Source: Chitinophagaceae bacterium (GTDB lineage Bacteria; Bacteroidota; Bacteroidia; Chitinophagales; Chitinophagaceae). Taken from it: a stretch of 64,000 bases of DNA. The notes beneath the pieces are model-generated. The model was not told the DNA's origin. It did no database searches and saw only the letters and a list, made by a program, of their open reading frames with translations. Positions 53,781 through 62,094 of this stretch are shown in pieces. The stretch lies in assembly GCA_019638625.1 (NCBI GenBank), contig JAHBTK010000002.1, positions 992,001-1,056,000 on the forward strand, in the 5' to 3' direction. Both the position numbers and the translations under genes were made by a program. Each line of letters begins with the position of its first letter. The first letter of the stretch is position 1.

Positions 53781-54641
53781 TTATTTGTCAGCCCTAACCA
53801 CCTTGCCATCATTGTAATATTCTAAACTTTTTAGCGTATGGTCGGGATTGTATGTTAGCCACTTACCGATGCGAATTTCCTCCATATTCGTTTTTTTGCC
53901 TGTTGAAGTGATTTCTTTAATAGTTGTTCCTATACCAGGCTTGCGTCTCAATAGATAATAGTTGAGGTGAGTGTCGCTAAAAGGTGCGTAAAGAGGCTTT
54001 TGCATTACGGTGTCATTCTTTGTATATACGTCACCGTAAATTTTACTGCATAAAAATTGAACTTTAGCAAGAACCGGATGTTTGTCCTCATAGAATTTCT
54101 CGTCCAATGGAAAACGAGGGATTGATTTGTCAACCTTGATATAAAAGTTAACTGTGTCATTACCATAAATCCAGTAATCCGAAACACCTGTTATACTCCA
54201 GTCTAAGTCTTTGAAGTAAGCGGTAATATCACGAACGGTAATTTTTGAAAAATCGGCAATTGGTAACTCCCTGAGTGTCCCGCTGAAATTGTCTTTTAAA
54301 AAAATTGAGGACAAAAGCTCGCTATAATCGTAAGTACAAAAAATAAGTCTTGTTGTTTTGTCATAGTAGTATTCTCCGTCTTGCCAGTTTACTGCTGCAA
54401 TTAATGAGTCAATTTGTTCTTTGGGTGTCAAAACTGGTGTATAGCCCTTTTGTTTTATGTCGGTAATTGTCGAACTACATACGATGATGTCGTTTAATTT
54501 GACTGTACTTATAAATGATGTGTCAACTAAACGAGTCTTTTGAATAAACGCTTTGAAGCTTTGGTCGTTCTTCGACTTCTGTGTTTTGTCAGAACAACTA
54601 GCAAAGAATAACAAAGTAACTATGAAAAGTATGGGTCTCAT
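53781..54641 (-). CDS. Cassette lipoprotein, unknown
   Basis: 286 residues from the ATG at 54641: MRPILFIVTLLFFASCSDKT gives a lipobox with Cys16. A 19-codon extension upstream runs through element E4 and is excluded. No family recognised; the C-terminus repeats a kind of MORN-like pattern (MEEIRIGKWLTYNPDHTLKS, LEYYNDGKVVRADK) as in toxin-related or surface lipoproteins. Confidence 0.72.
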   Translation of the reverse strand: MRPILFIVTLLFFASCSDKTQKSKNDQSFKAFIQKTRLVDTSFISTVKLNDIIVCSSTITDIKQKGYTPVLTPKEQIDSLIAAVNWQDGEYYYDKTTRLIFCTYDYSELLSSIFLKDNFSGTLRELPIADFSKITVRDITAYFKDLDWSITGVSDYWIYGNDTVNFYIKVDKSIPRFPLDEKFYEDKHPVLAKVQFLCSKIYGDVYTKNDTVMQKPLYAPFSDTHLNYYLLRRKPGIGTTIKEITSTGKKTNMEEIRIGKWLTYNPDHTLKSLEYYNDGKVVRADK

Positions 54642-54647
54642 ATTATG

Positions 54648-54780
54648 GCAGGTGACGGGGCTTTGCGTTCGGGCGGGATTAGATGCACGAATGTTCAACC
54701 TTGCACCAAAGTTACAAAAAAGAACGAATGTTCAATTTAGCACTTCCGCCCGCCTGACGCAAAACCCGTGTTAGTGGCTG
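54648..54780. repeat. attC-like element E4
   Basis: Left arm GGCAGGTGACGGGGCTTTGC and right arm GCAAAACCCGTGTTAGTGGC. The right arm with CCCGCCTGAC before it is the same 37 bases as in E1. The left core GGTGAC pairs with the unit start TCACCTGCC. Confidence 0.75.
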
Positions 54781-54794
54781 GGCTTTTTCAGTCG

Positions 54795-55586
54795 TTACAC
54801 AAGTGATGCGTTCACTCCGAACTCTTTTTTAAAAGCGGTCGAAAAGTGTGATAAGTTTTCAAAACCAACTTCCAAGTAAACGTCTGTTGGACGTTTATTT
54901 TGTTGCGTAATTAAAAAATGTGCTTGTTCTAAACGTTTTTTCTGTAACCATTTTTCGGGTGTCGTGCTGTATATTTTCGCAAAGTCACGTTTGAAAGTTG
55001 AAAGACTTCTGCCTGTCAATGTCGCAAATTTTTCAAGCGGAATGTTGTATGAAAAATGTCTGTTCATATACGCTTCCAAGTCAATTTTATGCGGTTCGCT
55101 GAAATCAAACAAAAAGTTTTTCAATGCAGGTTTGCGAAGTAACAACTCAATAGCTTCGTTGGTTTTCAAATGAGCCAATGTTGGTGTCAGTTTTTCGGGT
55201 TGTGCAAAATACGGCATTAGCGAATTGAAAAAACCTTTCAAAAATTCATCGTTGTCAAGTAACACATTCGGTTCGCCTACATAAATTCCGTTTGCGTGAA
55301 TGTTGTGTTCTAAGCTGTATTTTTTCAGCGTTTCCTGGTCAAGAAAAATGTTGATTGAAGCAAACGGCTTTTGTCCGTCCGGTTGTTTGATTACTTTCAA
55401 TAATTGGTGTCGTTTTACTAAACTCAATGTCCCTGCGGGATAGGAAACTAAGCCGTTGTCGGTGTAAACTTCCATACTTCCCGAAGTAATTAAACCCAAT
55501 GCGTGTTCATAAACAAAAGGGTCATTTCCTGTTTGTGTACCTGAACAAGAATAGAGATAAATGTTTTGTTGAAATGGTGTTTCCAT
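54795..55586 (-). CDS. AraC-family transcriptional regulator
   Basis: 263 residues. The N-terminal half is a cupin-like sensor (LITSGSMEVYTDNGLVSYPA). Residues 165-263 are the AraC HTH pair (IPLEKFATLTGRSLSTFKRD, then VYLEVGFENLSHFSTAFKKE). It is the last gene of a four-gene cassette (SnoaL-SDR-membrane protein-AraC) and may regulate it. Confidence 0.9.
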   Translation of the reverse strand: METPFQQNIYLYSCSGTQTGNDPFVYEHALGLITSGSMEVYTDNGLVSYPAGTLSLVKRHQLLKVIKQPDGQKPFASINIFLDQETLKKYSLEHNIHANGIYVGEPNVLLDNDEFLKGFFNSLMPYFAQPEKLTPTLAHLKTNEAIELLLRKPALKNFLFDFSEPHKIDLEAYMNRHFSYNIPLEKFATLTGRSLSTFKRDFAKIYSTTPEKWLQKKRLEQAHFLITQQNKRPTDVYLEVGFENLSHFSTAFKKEFGVNASLV

Positions 55587-55595
55587 ACGGCTAAA

Positions 55596-56108
55596 TTAGT
55601 GATTATTAGATTTGAATTGTAACACTTCGGTTCTGTATTTTTCGTTGTGTTGCATTGATACCGTTTCTTCGATGTGCCCGAGTGTTCCGACTATCATAGA
55701 ACCGATTGCAATTCCTGTCCAAAACGGCTTTGATGTTGTAAAAATTAAAATCAGTCCAAGCACAATGAATGCTGTCCAAAAAATTTTTATTCCTGTCCAA
55801 GATTTGTGAATGTTCTCTACTTTTTCAAACTCGTTATCTATGAAATTTTGTTTATCGGTTTGATACGATTGTGTTTTTTCGGAAAGTGCTTTTTTTGCTG
55901 AACTTCCTGCATAGTAACCACCCAAACCAAAAATCAAACCACCAACAAAAAGGATTACAGCCAATCCTTTGAAGATTGTTTGAGGGTTTGAAAACCACCA
56001 AAACAAAACTGCCGTAGTAAGTAAAATAATTCCCGATAACATTCCACCAGCAAAACCGTGTTTGCTTTCGGTGGTATAATAGGTTATGATGTGTTCTGTG
56101 AAGTCCAT
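55596..56108 (-). CDS. Membrane protein of unknown function
   Basis: 170 residues with four transmembrane segments (FAGGMLSGIILLTTAVLFWW, FKGLAVILFVGGLIFGLGGY, GIKIFWTAFIVLGLILIFTT, WTGIAIGSMIVGTLGHIEET). Two bp separate it from the SDR start and 9 bp from the AraC gene, forming an operon. Function unknown. Confidence 0.75.
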   Translation of the reverse strand: MDFTEHIITYYTTESKHGFAGGMLSGIILLTTAVLFWWFSNPQTIFKGLAVILFVGGLIFGLGGYYAGSSAKKALSEKTQSYQTDKQNFIDNEFEKVENIHKSWTGIKIFWTAFIVLGLILIFTTSKPFWTGIAIGSMIVGTLGHIEETVSMQHNEKYRTEVLQFKSNNH

Positions 56109-56110
56109 AA

Positions 56111-56926
56111 TTATGCTTTGAATTGGCTTAAAACTATTTTATCTTTTAATTTGTCAGGAAAAAATCGGCTCATAAACAAAGATGGTTTTGCCAAATATCC
56201 GCCTGCATATCGGGTTTTGGGGCTTTTCGCTTCAATCCCTTTTTTAATCAATTTTGAAATTACAATTGCTTCGGGATTTTTGTCGGCTGACATCGAGAAA
56301 ACTTTTTGCACTCCGTCCACCATACTTTTGTAAACAGTGTTGCCTGAAGCTTTTACCATACTGTCAAATGCAATTCCGCCCCATTCTGATTTTATTCCGC
56401 CCGGTTCAATAACAATTACGTCAATGCCGAATTGTTGTACTTCCAAACGCATTGCATCGCTCAATGCTTCAATGGCAAATTTACTTGCGTGATACCAACC
56501 GCCCAACGGATACGCACTTTTACCACCAACCGATGAAATGTTTACGACTTTACCGTATTTATTTTCACGCATTTTCGGTAAAACCAACTGCGTTAAACGC
56601 ATTGCACCAAATACGTTTACTTCCAATTGGTAACGTGCATCTTCCATAGGCACGTCTTCAATTGCACCATACGAGCCGAAACCTGCATTGTTTACCAAAA
56701 TGTCAATGCTTCCCGCTTCTTTGAAAATTTGGTTTACACACTTGATAATGCTTTCATCTTTTGTTACGTCCAACGCAATTGGTTTAATGCCGTGTGTTGT
56801 CAAATCTTGCATTTTGTCCGTTCTGCGTGCTGCACCATAAACGTTGTAGCCGTTTTGTGCCAAATAAATTGCGGTTGCTTTGCCAATTCCTGCCGAAGCA
56901 CCTGTTACTAAAACTGTTTTTGCCAT
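56111..56926 (-). CDS. Short-chain dehydrogenase/reductase
   Basis: 271 residues. Cofactor motif VLVTGASAGIGKATAIYLAQ; NAG motif DILVNNAGFGSYGA; active site Ser and YHASKFAIEALSDAM (Tyr-x-x-x-Lys). Typical classical SDR with a C-terminal extension (FMSRFFPDKLKDKIVLSQFK). In the same operon as the SnoaL, membrane and AraC genes. Confidence 0.93.
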   Translation of the reverse strand: MAKTVLVTGASAGIGKATAIYLAQNGYNVYGAARRTDKMQDLTTHGIKPIALDVTKDESIIKCVNQIFKEAGSIDILVNNAGFGSYGAIEDVPMEDARYQLEVNVFGAMRLTQLVLPKMRENKYGKVVNISSVGGKSAYPLGGWYHASKFAIEALSDAMRLEVQQFGIDVIVIEPGGIKSEWGGIAFDSMVKASGNTVYKSMVDGVQKVFSMSADKNPEAIVISKLIKKGIEAKSPKTRYAGGYLAKPSLFMSRFFPDKLKDKIVLSQFKA

Positions 56927-56937
56927 TGTTTTTATTT

Positions 56938-57417
56938 TTAATTGTTTAGAAATCCAAGTTGATTATACATTCCGATAAAATCTTCAATAAACCACGCTTC
57001 CGCAATTTGTCCGTTTTCAATGCGGTAAATTCCAACGCCTTGCCATTTGGCAAATTTTCCTGTTGGATGATGTCCCAAAAATTCACGCACATTTTTTCCC
57101 GAATTTGTGAAATACAATACTACTTTGTCGTTGTCTGCGACAACGTCAATAATGTCAAGGTGCATATTTTCAAATGCACCGTTTACGGCGGCTTCCATTT
57201 GTAGTTTGTATGCTTGTCGTCCTTTGGTGTCGGGCAAACCTGCACAATGCCATTGCATATTTTCTGCCCAAATGCTGTCAATTAAATCAATGTTTCCATC
57301 ATTGATTACTTCATTGACAAATCGCTTTACCAACGCAACATTTTCGGTGTTGGGATTTTTAATTGAGCAACTTGAAAGAAGAATGATAGAAGTTGCTATT
57401 AAAAGTATTTGTTTCAT
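56938..57417 (-). CDS. SnoaL-like/ester cyclase-type lipoprotein
   Basis: 159 residues from the ATG at 57417, where MKQILLIATSIILLSSCSIK gives a lipobox (Cys17); a 10-codon upstream extension lacks a signal peptide. The fold (NVALVKRFVNEVINDGNIDL, AENMQWHCAGLPDTKGRQAY, WQGVGIYRIENGQIAEAWF) is that of SnoaL-like/polyketide cyclase proteins; catalytic residues are not certain. First gene of the four-gene cassette. Confidence 0.82.
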   Translation of the reverse strand: MKQILLIATSIILLSSCSIKNPNTENVALVKRFVNEVINDGNIDLIDSIWAENMQWHCAGLPDTKGRQAYKLQMEAAVNGAFENMHLDIIDVVADNDKVVLYFTNSGKNVREFLGHHPTGKFAKWQGVGIYRIENGQIAEAWFIEDFIGMYNQLGFLNN

Positions 57418-57579
57418 CGTCTTTTTAATTTTTAGTTGACGATGCAAAGGTAATTCACGTTTCAGTGTTGGGGTTTTCTGAAACGTCCAAAGTAGTTTGT
57501 TGAAACGTTCAAGTGTTTTGGGTGGTGGGTGGGCTTGGTTTTCTTTTTCGGTGTCTGTCGTGTTGGGTAGTGCGGTTGG

Positions 57580-57795
57580 TTAGCCTTGCCTGTACGGTTC
57601 AGGGCTTTCTGCTGTGCTAATATTCTGTGATTCGTCCAGCCAGGGCTAAAGCCCAATATTGTTAATGATGTTAAAGATATATTCTTTTGCTGACCAGAGT
57701 ACATTCAGCCGGAACTGCTGCTGATTAGCGATATAATGTTGATGTTATATTCCTCAGCCAGCATAGTAGAAAACCCCATTTAGTGTTGTGCGTTC
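57580..57795. repeat. attC-like element E5 (long)
   Basis: Left arm around 57,588-57,625 (TACGGTTCAGGGCTTTCTGC) and right arm around 57,753-57,792 (AGTAGAAAACCCCATTTAG). GGGCTTTCTGCTGTGCT pairs with the reverse complement GGGTTTTCTACTATGCT. The right core is GTTGTGCG; the left core reads GTA where others have GTT, so this end may be decayed. A 130-bp sequence rich in G and T lies before it (57,450-57,580). Confidence 0.5.
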
Positions 57796-57809
57796 GTTTT
57801 TTTCTTTCT

Positions 57810-58388
57810 TCAAAATTGTTTTGGTTTCTTTTTTTGTCCCGCACAGATAGCAATTTCATCAATGCGTTTTTGTCGGGTTTCGGGTCGTTTAGCAAGGACA
57901 ATCCAGCTTAACATAATTTTCCGTGCCGATTTACTCAAACTTAGAAAATAGTCTTTTGAGCCTTTGTGTTTTTTAAACGCTTTCTCTAAGTCTTCGGGGA
58001 TTATAAGTTCTTCAACTGTGTCTAAAATTGTCCACGAACTGTTTTGTTTGGCGATTTCAATTACGTCTAAACCTGCTTGTGTCATCAATCCGTCTGCAAT
58101 CAATCGCTGAATTTTTTCTTTGTTGATTTTTGACCAAGTGCTGTTGGGGTTTCGTTTGCTATAAAGTTGTGTAAACTTAGTTTCATCAATAGATTTGCGT
58201 GTGCTGTCAATCCAACCGAAGCAAAGGGCTTCATCAACTAATTCGCTCCAAGGTATAGTAGGCATTTCTGATTTCTTGGTATTACACACAAGCAAAACAG
58301 ACTGTTTTGAACGATGATTTTTCTCTAACCATTGTCTCCAATCTGCTCGGCTTTGAGGACAATATGTTTCTATTTCCTTATTAAGCAT
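57810..58388 (-). CDS. YdeI/OmdA-family protein
   Basis: 192 residues. WLEKNHRSKQSVLLVCNTKK, ALCFGWIDSTRKSIDETKFT, RNPNSTWSKINKEKIQRLIA and the C-terminal AKRPETRQKRIDEIAICAGQ are typical of the YdeI (OmdA) family, linked in some species to stress or antimicrobial resistance; the biochemical role is unproven. Confidence 0.9.
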   Translation of the reverse strand: MLNKEIETYCPQSRADWRQWLEKNHRSKQSVLLVCNTKKSEMPTIPWSELVDEALCFGWIDSTRKSIDETKFTQLYSKRNPNSTWSKINKEKIQRLIADGLMTQAGLDVIEIAKQNSSWTILDTVEELIIPEDLEKAFKKHKGSKDYFLSLSKSARKIMLSWIVLAKRPETRQKRIDEIAICAGQKKKPKQF

Positions 58389-58399
58389 TTTGTTGTTCT

Positions 58400-58430
58400 A
58401 ACCAGCCAAACTGCTGTTGTGCGTTCGTTT
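58400..58430. repeat. Truncated attC-like end E6
   Basis: CTGTTGTGCGTTCGTTTTTT repeats the right end of E5 (57,783-57,800), but only a short stem (AACCAGCC..GGCTGGTT-like) is present and there is no left arm. It appears to be a shortened element between the YdeI and oxidoreductase genes. Confidence 0.4.
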
Positions 58431-58449
58431 TTTTGTTATGTCAAATATC

Positions 58450-59430
58450 TTACCGAACTGAAACGGCTACATTTCCAACTTTACGTCCTGTTTCCACATA
58501 TTTATGAGCTTCCACAATTTCGTCTAACCGAAAACTTCTGTCAAGCACAGGCTTAAAATGTCCGTTTTCTGCCAACTCTTTTAAAAGGGTTAAATCTTCT
58601 CTTTTCCAATACATATTTGAAGCCGTAACTATTACTTTTTTGCTTCTGAAAAGGGAAGTGTAAAGTGCAGTAAGAATATGCGAAATGCCAAATTCAGTTA
58701 GCAAGTATTTTCCTTTCGGGCTAAGTAAATTCATACAGCCCTTCATTGAGGTCTTTCCGATAGTATCAAATATTACATCATACGTTTCATTTCTGTCGGC
58801 AAAATTCTCCTTAGTGTAGTCAATAACATAATCTGCACCAATAGACTTAACTAATTCTACATTTCTTGTGCTGCAAACCCCTGTAACTGTTGCTCCAAGG
58901 TGTTTTGCCAATTGAACGGCTGCCGTTCCAACTGAACCCGACGCACCGTAAATAAGCACACGGTCTCCCTTTTCTACCTTCCCTTTCTTTTTTAAATACG
59001 CCAAAACTGTAAGGAAGCCATTAACCATACTTGCCGATTGCTCAAAGGATAAATTTTCCGGCTTGGAATACATTATGCTATTTTCAGGAAAGCACTTGTA
59101 TTCGGCATAAGCACCAAATCCAACACCTGTATATCCGAATATTCTGTCGCCTGATTTATAGTTTTTGACTTTATTACCAACGGATTCAACTATTCCCGAA
59201 AACTCCATACCAAGCACAGGCTTTTTGGGTTTCTTGAAGCCATACATTAGCCCAACAGGTAATTTTAGTAGGGGTGAATGATTAAAACTTCTCATTTTGG
59301 GGTCTTCTGCGGTAACGGAAGTTGCGTATATTTTCACAAGCACTTCGTTGTTTTTAGGAATTGGCTTTTCAATTTCAGCCAATTGCAAGACTTCAGGATT
59401 CCCAAATTTTTTGAATATAACTGCTTTCAT
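58450..59430 (-). CDS. NAD(P)-dependent alcohol dehydrogenase / quinone oxidoreductase
   Basis: 326 residues from the ATG at 59430 (two codons downstream of another). MDR superfamily without the structural zinc loop: PVLGMEFSGIVESVGNKVKN, YKSGDRIFGYTGVGFGAYAE, Rossmann motif VLIYGASGSVGTAAVQLAKH and a C-terminal GRKVGNVAVSVR. Likely a zinc-free quinone oxidoreductase-type enzyme. It follows the Crp-type regulator by 75 bp. Confidence 0.92.
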   Translation of the reverse strand: MKAVIFKKFGNPEVLQLAEIEKPIPKNNEVLVKIYATSVTAEDPKMRSFNHSPLLKLPVGLMYGFKKPKKPVLGMEFSGIVESVGNKVKNYKSGDRIFGYTGVGFGAYAEYKCFPENSIMYSKPENLSFEQSASMVNGFLTVLAYLKKKGKVEKGDRVLIYGASGSVGTAAVQLAKHLGATVTGVCSTRNVELVKSIGADYVIDYTKENFADRNETYDVIFDTIGKTSMKGCMNLLSPKGKYLLTEFGISHILTALYTSLFRSKKVIVTASNMYWKREDLTLLKELAENGHFKPVLDRSFRLDEIVEAHKYVETGRKVGNVAVSVR

Positions 59431-59505
59431 ACGCACCTTGTTTTATACTAACGCAAAATTATATTCTCCGTCAATGCAGAAATTTGACACAAGTCAAAAA
59501 AATAC

Positions 59506-60075
59506 TTATGAAACTTTAGACCTAATTCTAGACAAAGTTTCCAAAGAAATATTCAGATAAGAAGCCACAATGGTGACAGGCAGGAATTGGACAATTTGCG
59601 GTTCTTTTTCGAGCAGTTTCAGATACCGTTGAGATGCATCAAGGGTTTGAAAGGCTCTAAGTCGCTGCTCAAACCACACTGCGTAATATTCTATAAACAT
59701 TTTGTCAAGCATCATCACTTCCGGATATTTGTTTTTCATCTTATAAAACCGGCTGTAATCAATCACAGTAACTTCTAATTCCGTCAACGCTTCAATAAAT
59801 ACATCTCCCGGATTTTGCATTATGTAACTGTCTAACGATATAGCTACGTCATCGGGAAAGTATATTTCTATTGTAATTTCTCTGTCCTGATGAATGTAAA
59901 ATTTCCTCGCTATGCCTTCTTTTATAAGTAAGTGCGCTGTGCATATTTGTTCGGGTCTTAGCAGGTATGAGCCTTTTGCAAATTTCTTATCTACAAATGC
60001 TTCCTCTAATTCCGTAAGGATTGCAGGGTCTAACTTGCTATGTAAGTCTTTGATTCTTTTTATGTAAAGGTTCAT
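59506..60075 (-). CDS. Crp/Fnr-family transcriptional regulator
   Basis: 189 residues from the ATG at 60075; an in-frame ATG 17 codons upstream overlaps the element end. Residues 10-120 are a cyclic-nucleotide-binding-type beta-roll (FAKGSYLLRPEQICTAHLLI, ITIEIYFPDDVAISLDSYIM). The C-terminal HTH is short (LPVTIVASYLNISLETLSRI), as in many Bacteroidota Crp proteins. It probably regulates the oxidoreductase gene next to it; no effector can be named. Confidence 0.88.
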   Translation of the reverse strand: MNLYIKRIKDLHSKLDPAILTELEEAFVDKKFAKGSYLLRPEQICTAHLLIKEGIARKFYIHQDREITIEIYFPDDVAISLDSYIMQNPGDVFIEALTELEVTVIDYSRFYKMKNKYPEVMMLDKMFIEYYAVWFEQRLRAFQTLDASQRYLKLLEKEPQIVQFLPVTIVASYLNISLETLSRIRSKVS

Positions 60076-60121
60076 TGTCCTTGTCTTGCGTTTCCTGTCG
60101 GTTTTGGTCGTTCTAAAATGA

Positions 60122-60318
60122 CGCACAACGAACAGGGCTTTATGCAGGTTGGGAATTAGTATTCCGTCCGCTGATAACCGCTGCCGATTGAAAATATATT
60201 ATTGAAGTTAGGTACAAAAGCTGATAGTTATTCGTCTGCCGGAACTGAAGCTGGGATGTGTACAAAAGATGAGGCTTATTCCGTCAGCCCAACTTGCATA
60301 AAACCCAATGTTGTGCGG
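60122..60318. repeat. attC-like element E7
   Basis: Left arm CGCACAACGAACAGGGCTTT (followed by ATGCAGGTTGGG) and right arm CCCAACTTGCATAAAACCCA (followed by ATGTTGTGCGG) pair over about 30 bp with a few bulges. The body is AT-rich. It is nearly identical to E8 over most of its length, and the solo element at 22.8 kb is a relative. Confidence 0.8.
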
Positions 60319-60321
60319 TCG

Positions 60322-60849
60322 TTAAATTTCTTTCTGTTTGTGAATGTCATAGTATTTGCAAATTTGATACACCTCAAGTCTGCGTGTTTTTTCATTAGTG
60401 TCAAACAAAAAAGTTACCCCACCTTCGGTGTCAATAAAAGTATGTCCACCATCTGTAATTAATAAGTCCGCACCCGCAGTTCTAAAGGTGTTTTTAGGTC
60501 CATTTACAATATACTTTTTATACTCAATTTTTTTAGTTGTCAAATTGTTTTCAATATCGGATATGTCAACAACTTTATAAATCCAAGGAATTTGGATATT
60601 CTTGAAGTCTTTTTTCTCAAAGGGTAAGTCTGGTCTATAGCTGATACCACTTATTTGTTCGTTATAAATGTGAAATTCTATAAAGCCGATTTTAATAATA
60701 CCATAAATAAGCCCATTGTTTTCTATTTCTTTTACATACCAGTTGTCATTTCCATACTTTGTCAACAAAATGTTCATAGAAGAACCTTCACTGAGTCCTT
60801 CTATAAACCCATTTTTCAAAAAAAAGTCAAAGTCGTTAGAAGATGTCAT
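60322..60849 (-). CDS. Cassette protein, unknown
   Basis: 175 residues from the ATG at 60849; the frame extends 50 codons upstream through the whole element E8 and must be trimmed there. FIEGLSEGSSMNILLTKYGN, FIEFHIYNEQISGISYRPD and AGADLLITDGGHTFIDTEGG are the most structured parts. No family recognised. Stop lies 4 bp before element E7's right arm. Confidence 0.7.
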   Translation of the reverse strand: MTSSNDFDFFLKNGFIEGLSEGSSMNILLTKYGNDNWYVKEIENNGLIYGIIKIGFIEFHIYNEQISGISYRPDLPFEKKDFKNIQIPWIYKVVDISDIENNLTTKKIEYKKYIVNGPKNTFRTAGADLLITDGGHTFIDTEGGVTFLFDTNEKTRRLEVYQICKYYDIHKQKEI

Positions 60850-60856
60850 ATTAATG

Positions 60857-61057
60857 CCGCACAACGAACAGGGCTTTATGCAGGTTGGGAAATAGAATTC
60901 CGTCTGCCGACAACCGCTGCTGATTGAAAATATATTGTTGAAGTTAGGTACAAAAGTTGATAGATATTCGTCTGCTGGAACTGAAACTGGGATTTGCAAT
61001 TAGCTGATGTTACAATGTCGAGCCCAACTTGCATAAAACCCAATGTTGTAGGCAGCC
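60857..61057. repeat. attC-like element E8
   Basis: Left arm CCGCACAACGAACAGGGCTT (followed by TATGCAGGTTGGG) and right arm CCCAACTTGCATAAAACCCA (followed by ATGTTGTAGGCAGCC). Compared with E7, the body is shared with few changes, but the right core is GTTGTAGG instead of GTTGTGCG. This shows that element bodies can stay the same while the core changes with the neighbouring cassette, as expected for site-specific recombination at the core. Confidence 0.8.
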
Positions 61058-61061
61058 AAAG

Positions 61062-61931
61062 TTAACTCTCAGCCACATCAACAATTGTTTCAACTCGATA
61101 AATTTCATCAATTGTCCTATTATCTTTATCCTTCCACTCTGTCCAGCCATTTGCACGACGCCCTAAAACTGTAGCGGCTGCTGCACTTGGCGAGCCAAAC
61201 ACAAAATCTTCTGAAAAAACCAAAACACCATTTTCTGGTACAAGAATTTTATCGTCAATAAGTTTTTTTCGCATGCCTGTCACCCATGTTCCTGCAGTCT
61301 TAGTTTCGTCTTTGTTAGCTTTTGACCCTTTGATTACTACAAAACCATCGTCAATCATTTCTCCTTGAGCAATTGCATCTTTTCCTTTGCAATAAAGAAC
61401 TTCTCTTTTCTTAAAAGACTTTCTGATTTCTTCAAAGATTGGAAAGCCTAATGTCGAGAGTAAAATTTTGACTGTGTCAAAATTGTCAAGCAAGTCGGCT
61501 TCCATACTTTCAGTAATATATGGTTTAGCAGGTGTAGCCAAATTATCTGTGTCATAACGACCAATTTCATTTGCAGTTTTAATACAAATGTGTTCCAAAA
61601 ACTTCACATGCGATTTTGTAAAGGTGTTGGATTTTGAAGTTATTACAACTGCATAATTCCAGAACTCTTTTGACTTATTATGCATTTTAAGTCGCTCAAA
61701 ACAATCTTCGGTCTCACCAATGTAGGAAATAGGTTTTGCCTTGTCTTCGTTAACACCAAACAAAAAATAAATTCCATATTTTCTAACTTCAGGTCTCACT
61801 CCACAGTCAGTTAGTTTATTCCTTGGAATAAGCACTGCTACAATCATACGATTTGTCAAGTCGGCAATTTTAATACTTGTCGGATTGCCATCTGGTAGGA
61901 ATATTTGAATTGTCTGTGGTCTTTGTGTCAT
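61062..61931 (-). CDS. GIY-YIG nuclease-family protein with DUF4357
   Basis: 289 residues. GIY-YIG: KYGIYFLFGVNEDKAKPISY (GIY 53-55) and SYIGETEDCFERLKMHNKSK (YIG 70-72, Arg80). HVKFLEHICIKTANEIGRYD carries the expected Glu. Residues 245-285 are a DUF4357-type segment (SPSAAAATVLGRRANGWTEW). Such proteins are found in mobile elements and restriction-like systems; target unknown. Confidence 0.9.
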   Translation of the reverse strand: MTQRPQTIQIFLPDGNPTSIKIADLTNRMIVAVLIPRNKLTDCGVRPEVRKYGIYFLFGVNEDKAKPISYIGETEDCFERLKMHNKSKEFWNYAVVITSKSNTFTKSHVKFLEHICIKTANEIGRYDTDNLATPAKPYITESMEADLLDNFDTVKILLSTLGFPIFEEIRKSFKKREVLYCKGKDAIAQGEMIDDGFVVIKGSKANKDETKTAGTWVTGMRKKLIDDKILVPENGVLVFSEDFVFGSPSAAAATVLGRRANGWTEWKDKDNRTIDEIYRVETIVDVAES

Positions 61932-61949
61932 TTGTAATGTGTCAAAATT

Positions 61950-62094
61950 GGTTGCCTACAACGTGCCGCGTATTGGCGATGGGCGGGATTTTTAGCACTA
62001 ACGTTCATACGAAGAACGAAAGTTAAATTTTGCACTTTCGTTGATACGAAGCCGTTCAGCCCGCCTATTGCCAATACGATGTTAGCGGTTCGGG
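61950..62094. repeat. attC-like element E9
   Basis: Left arm CCTACAACGTGCCGCGTATT and right arm CCAATACGATGTTAGCGG. Pairing of CGTATTGGCGATGGGCGGG with the reverse complement CGTATTGGCAATAGGCGGG is nearly perfect. The TAA stop of the DUF4269 gene (62,082-62,084) lies in the core on the minus strand. Confidence 0.8.

Noticed and set aside
53584..53817. 77-codon plus-strand frame across element E3
   Set aside because: It runs through the inverted repeat and both adjacent coding ends; translation of a mobile element.
60850..60999. Longer N-terminus of the 60,322-60,849 gene
   Set aside because: The 50 added codons translate element E8 itself; the trimmed start at 60,849 lies just inside the unit, like the others.
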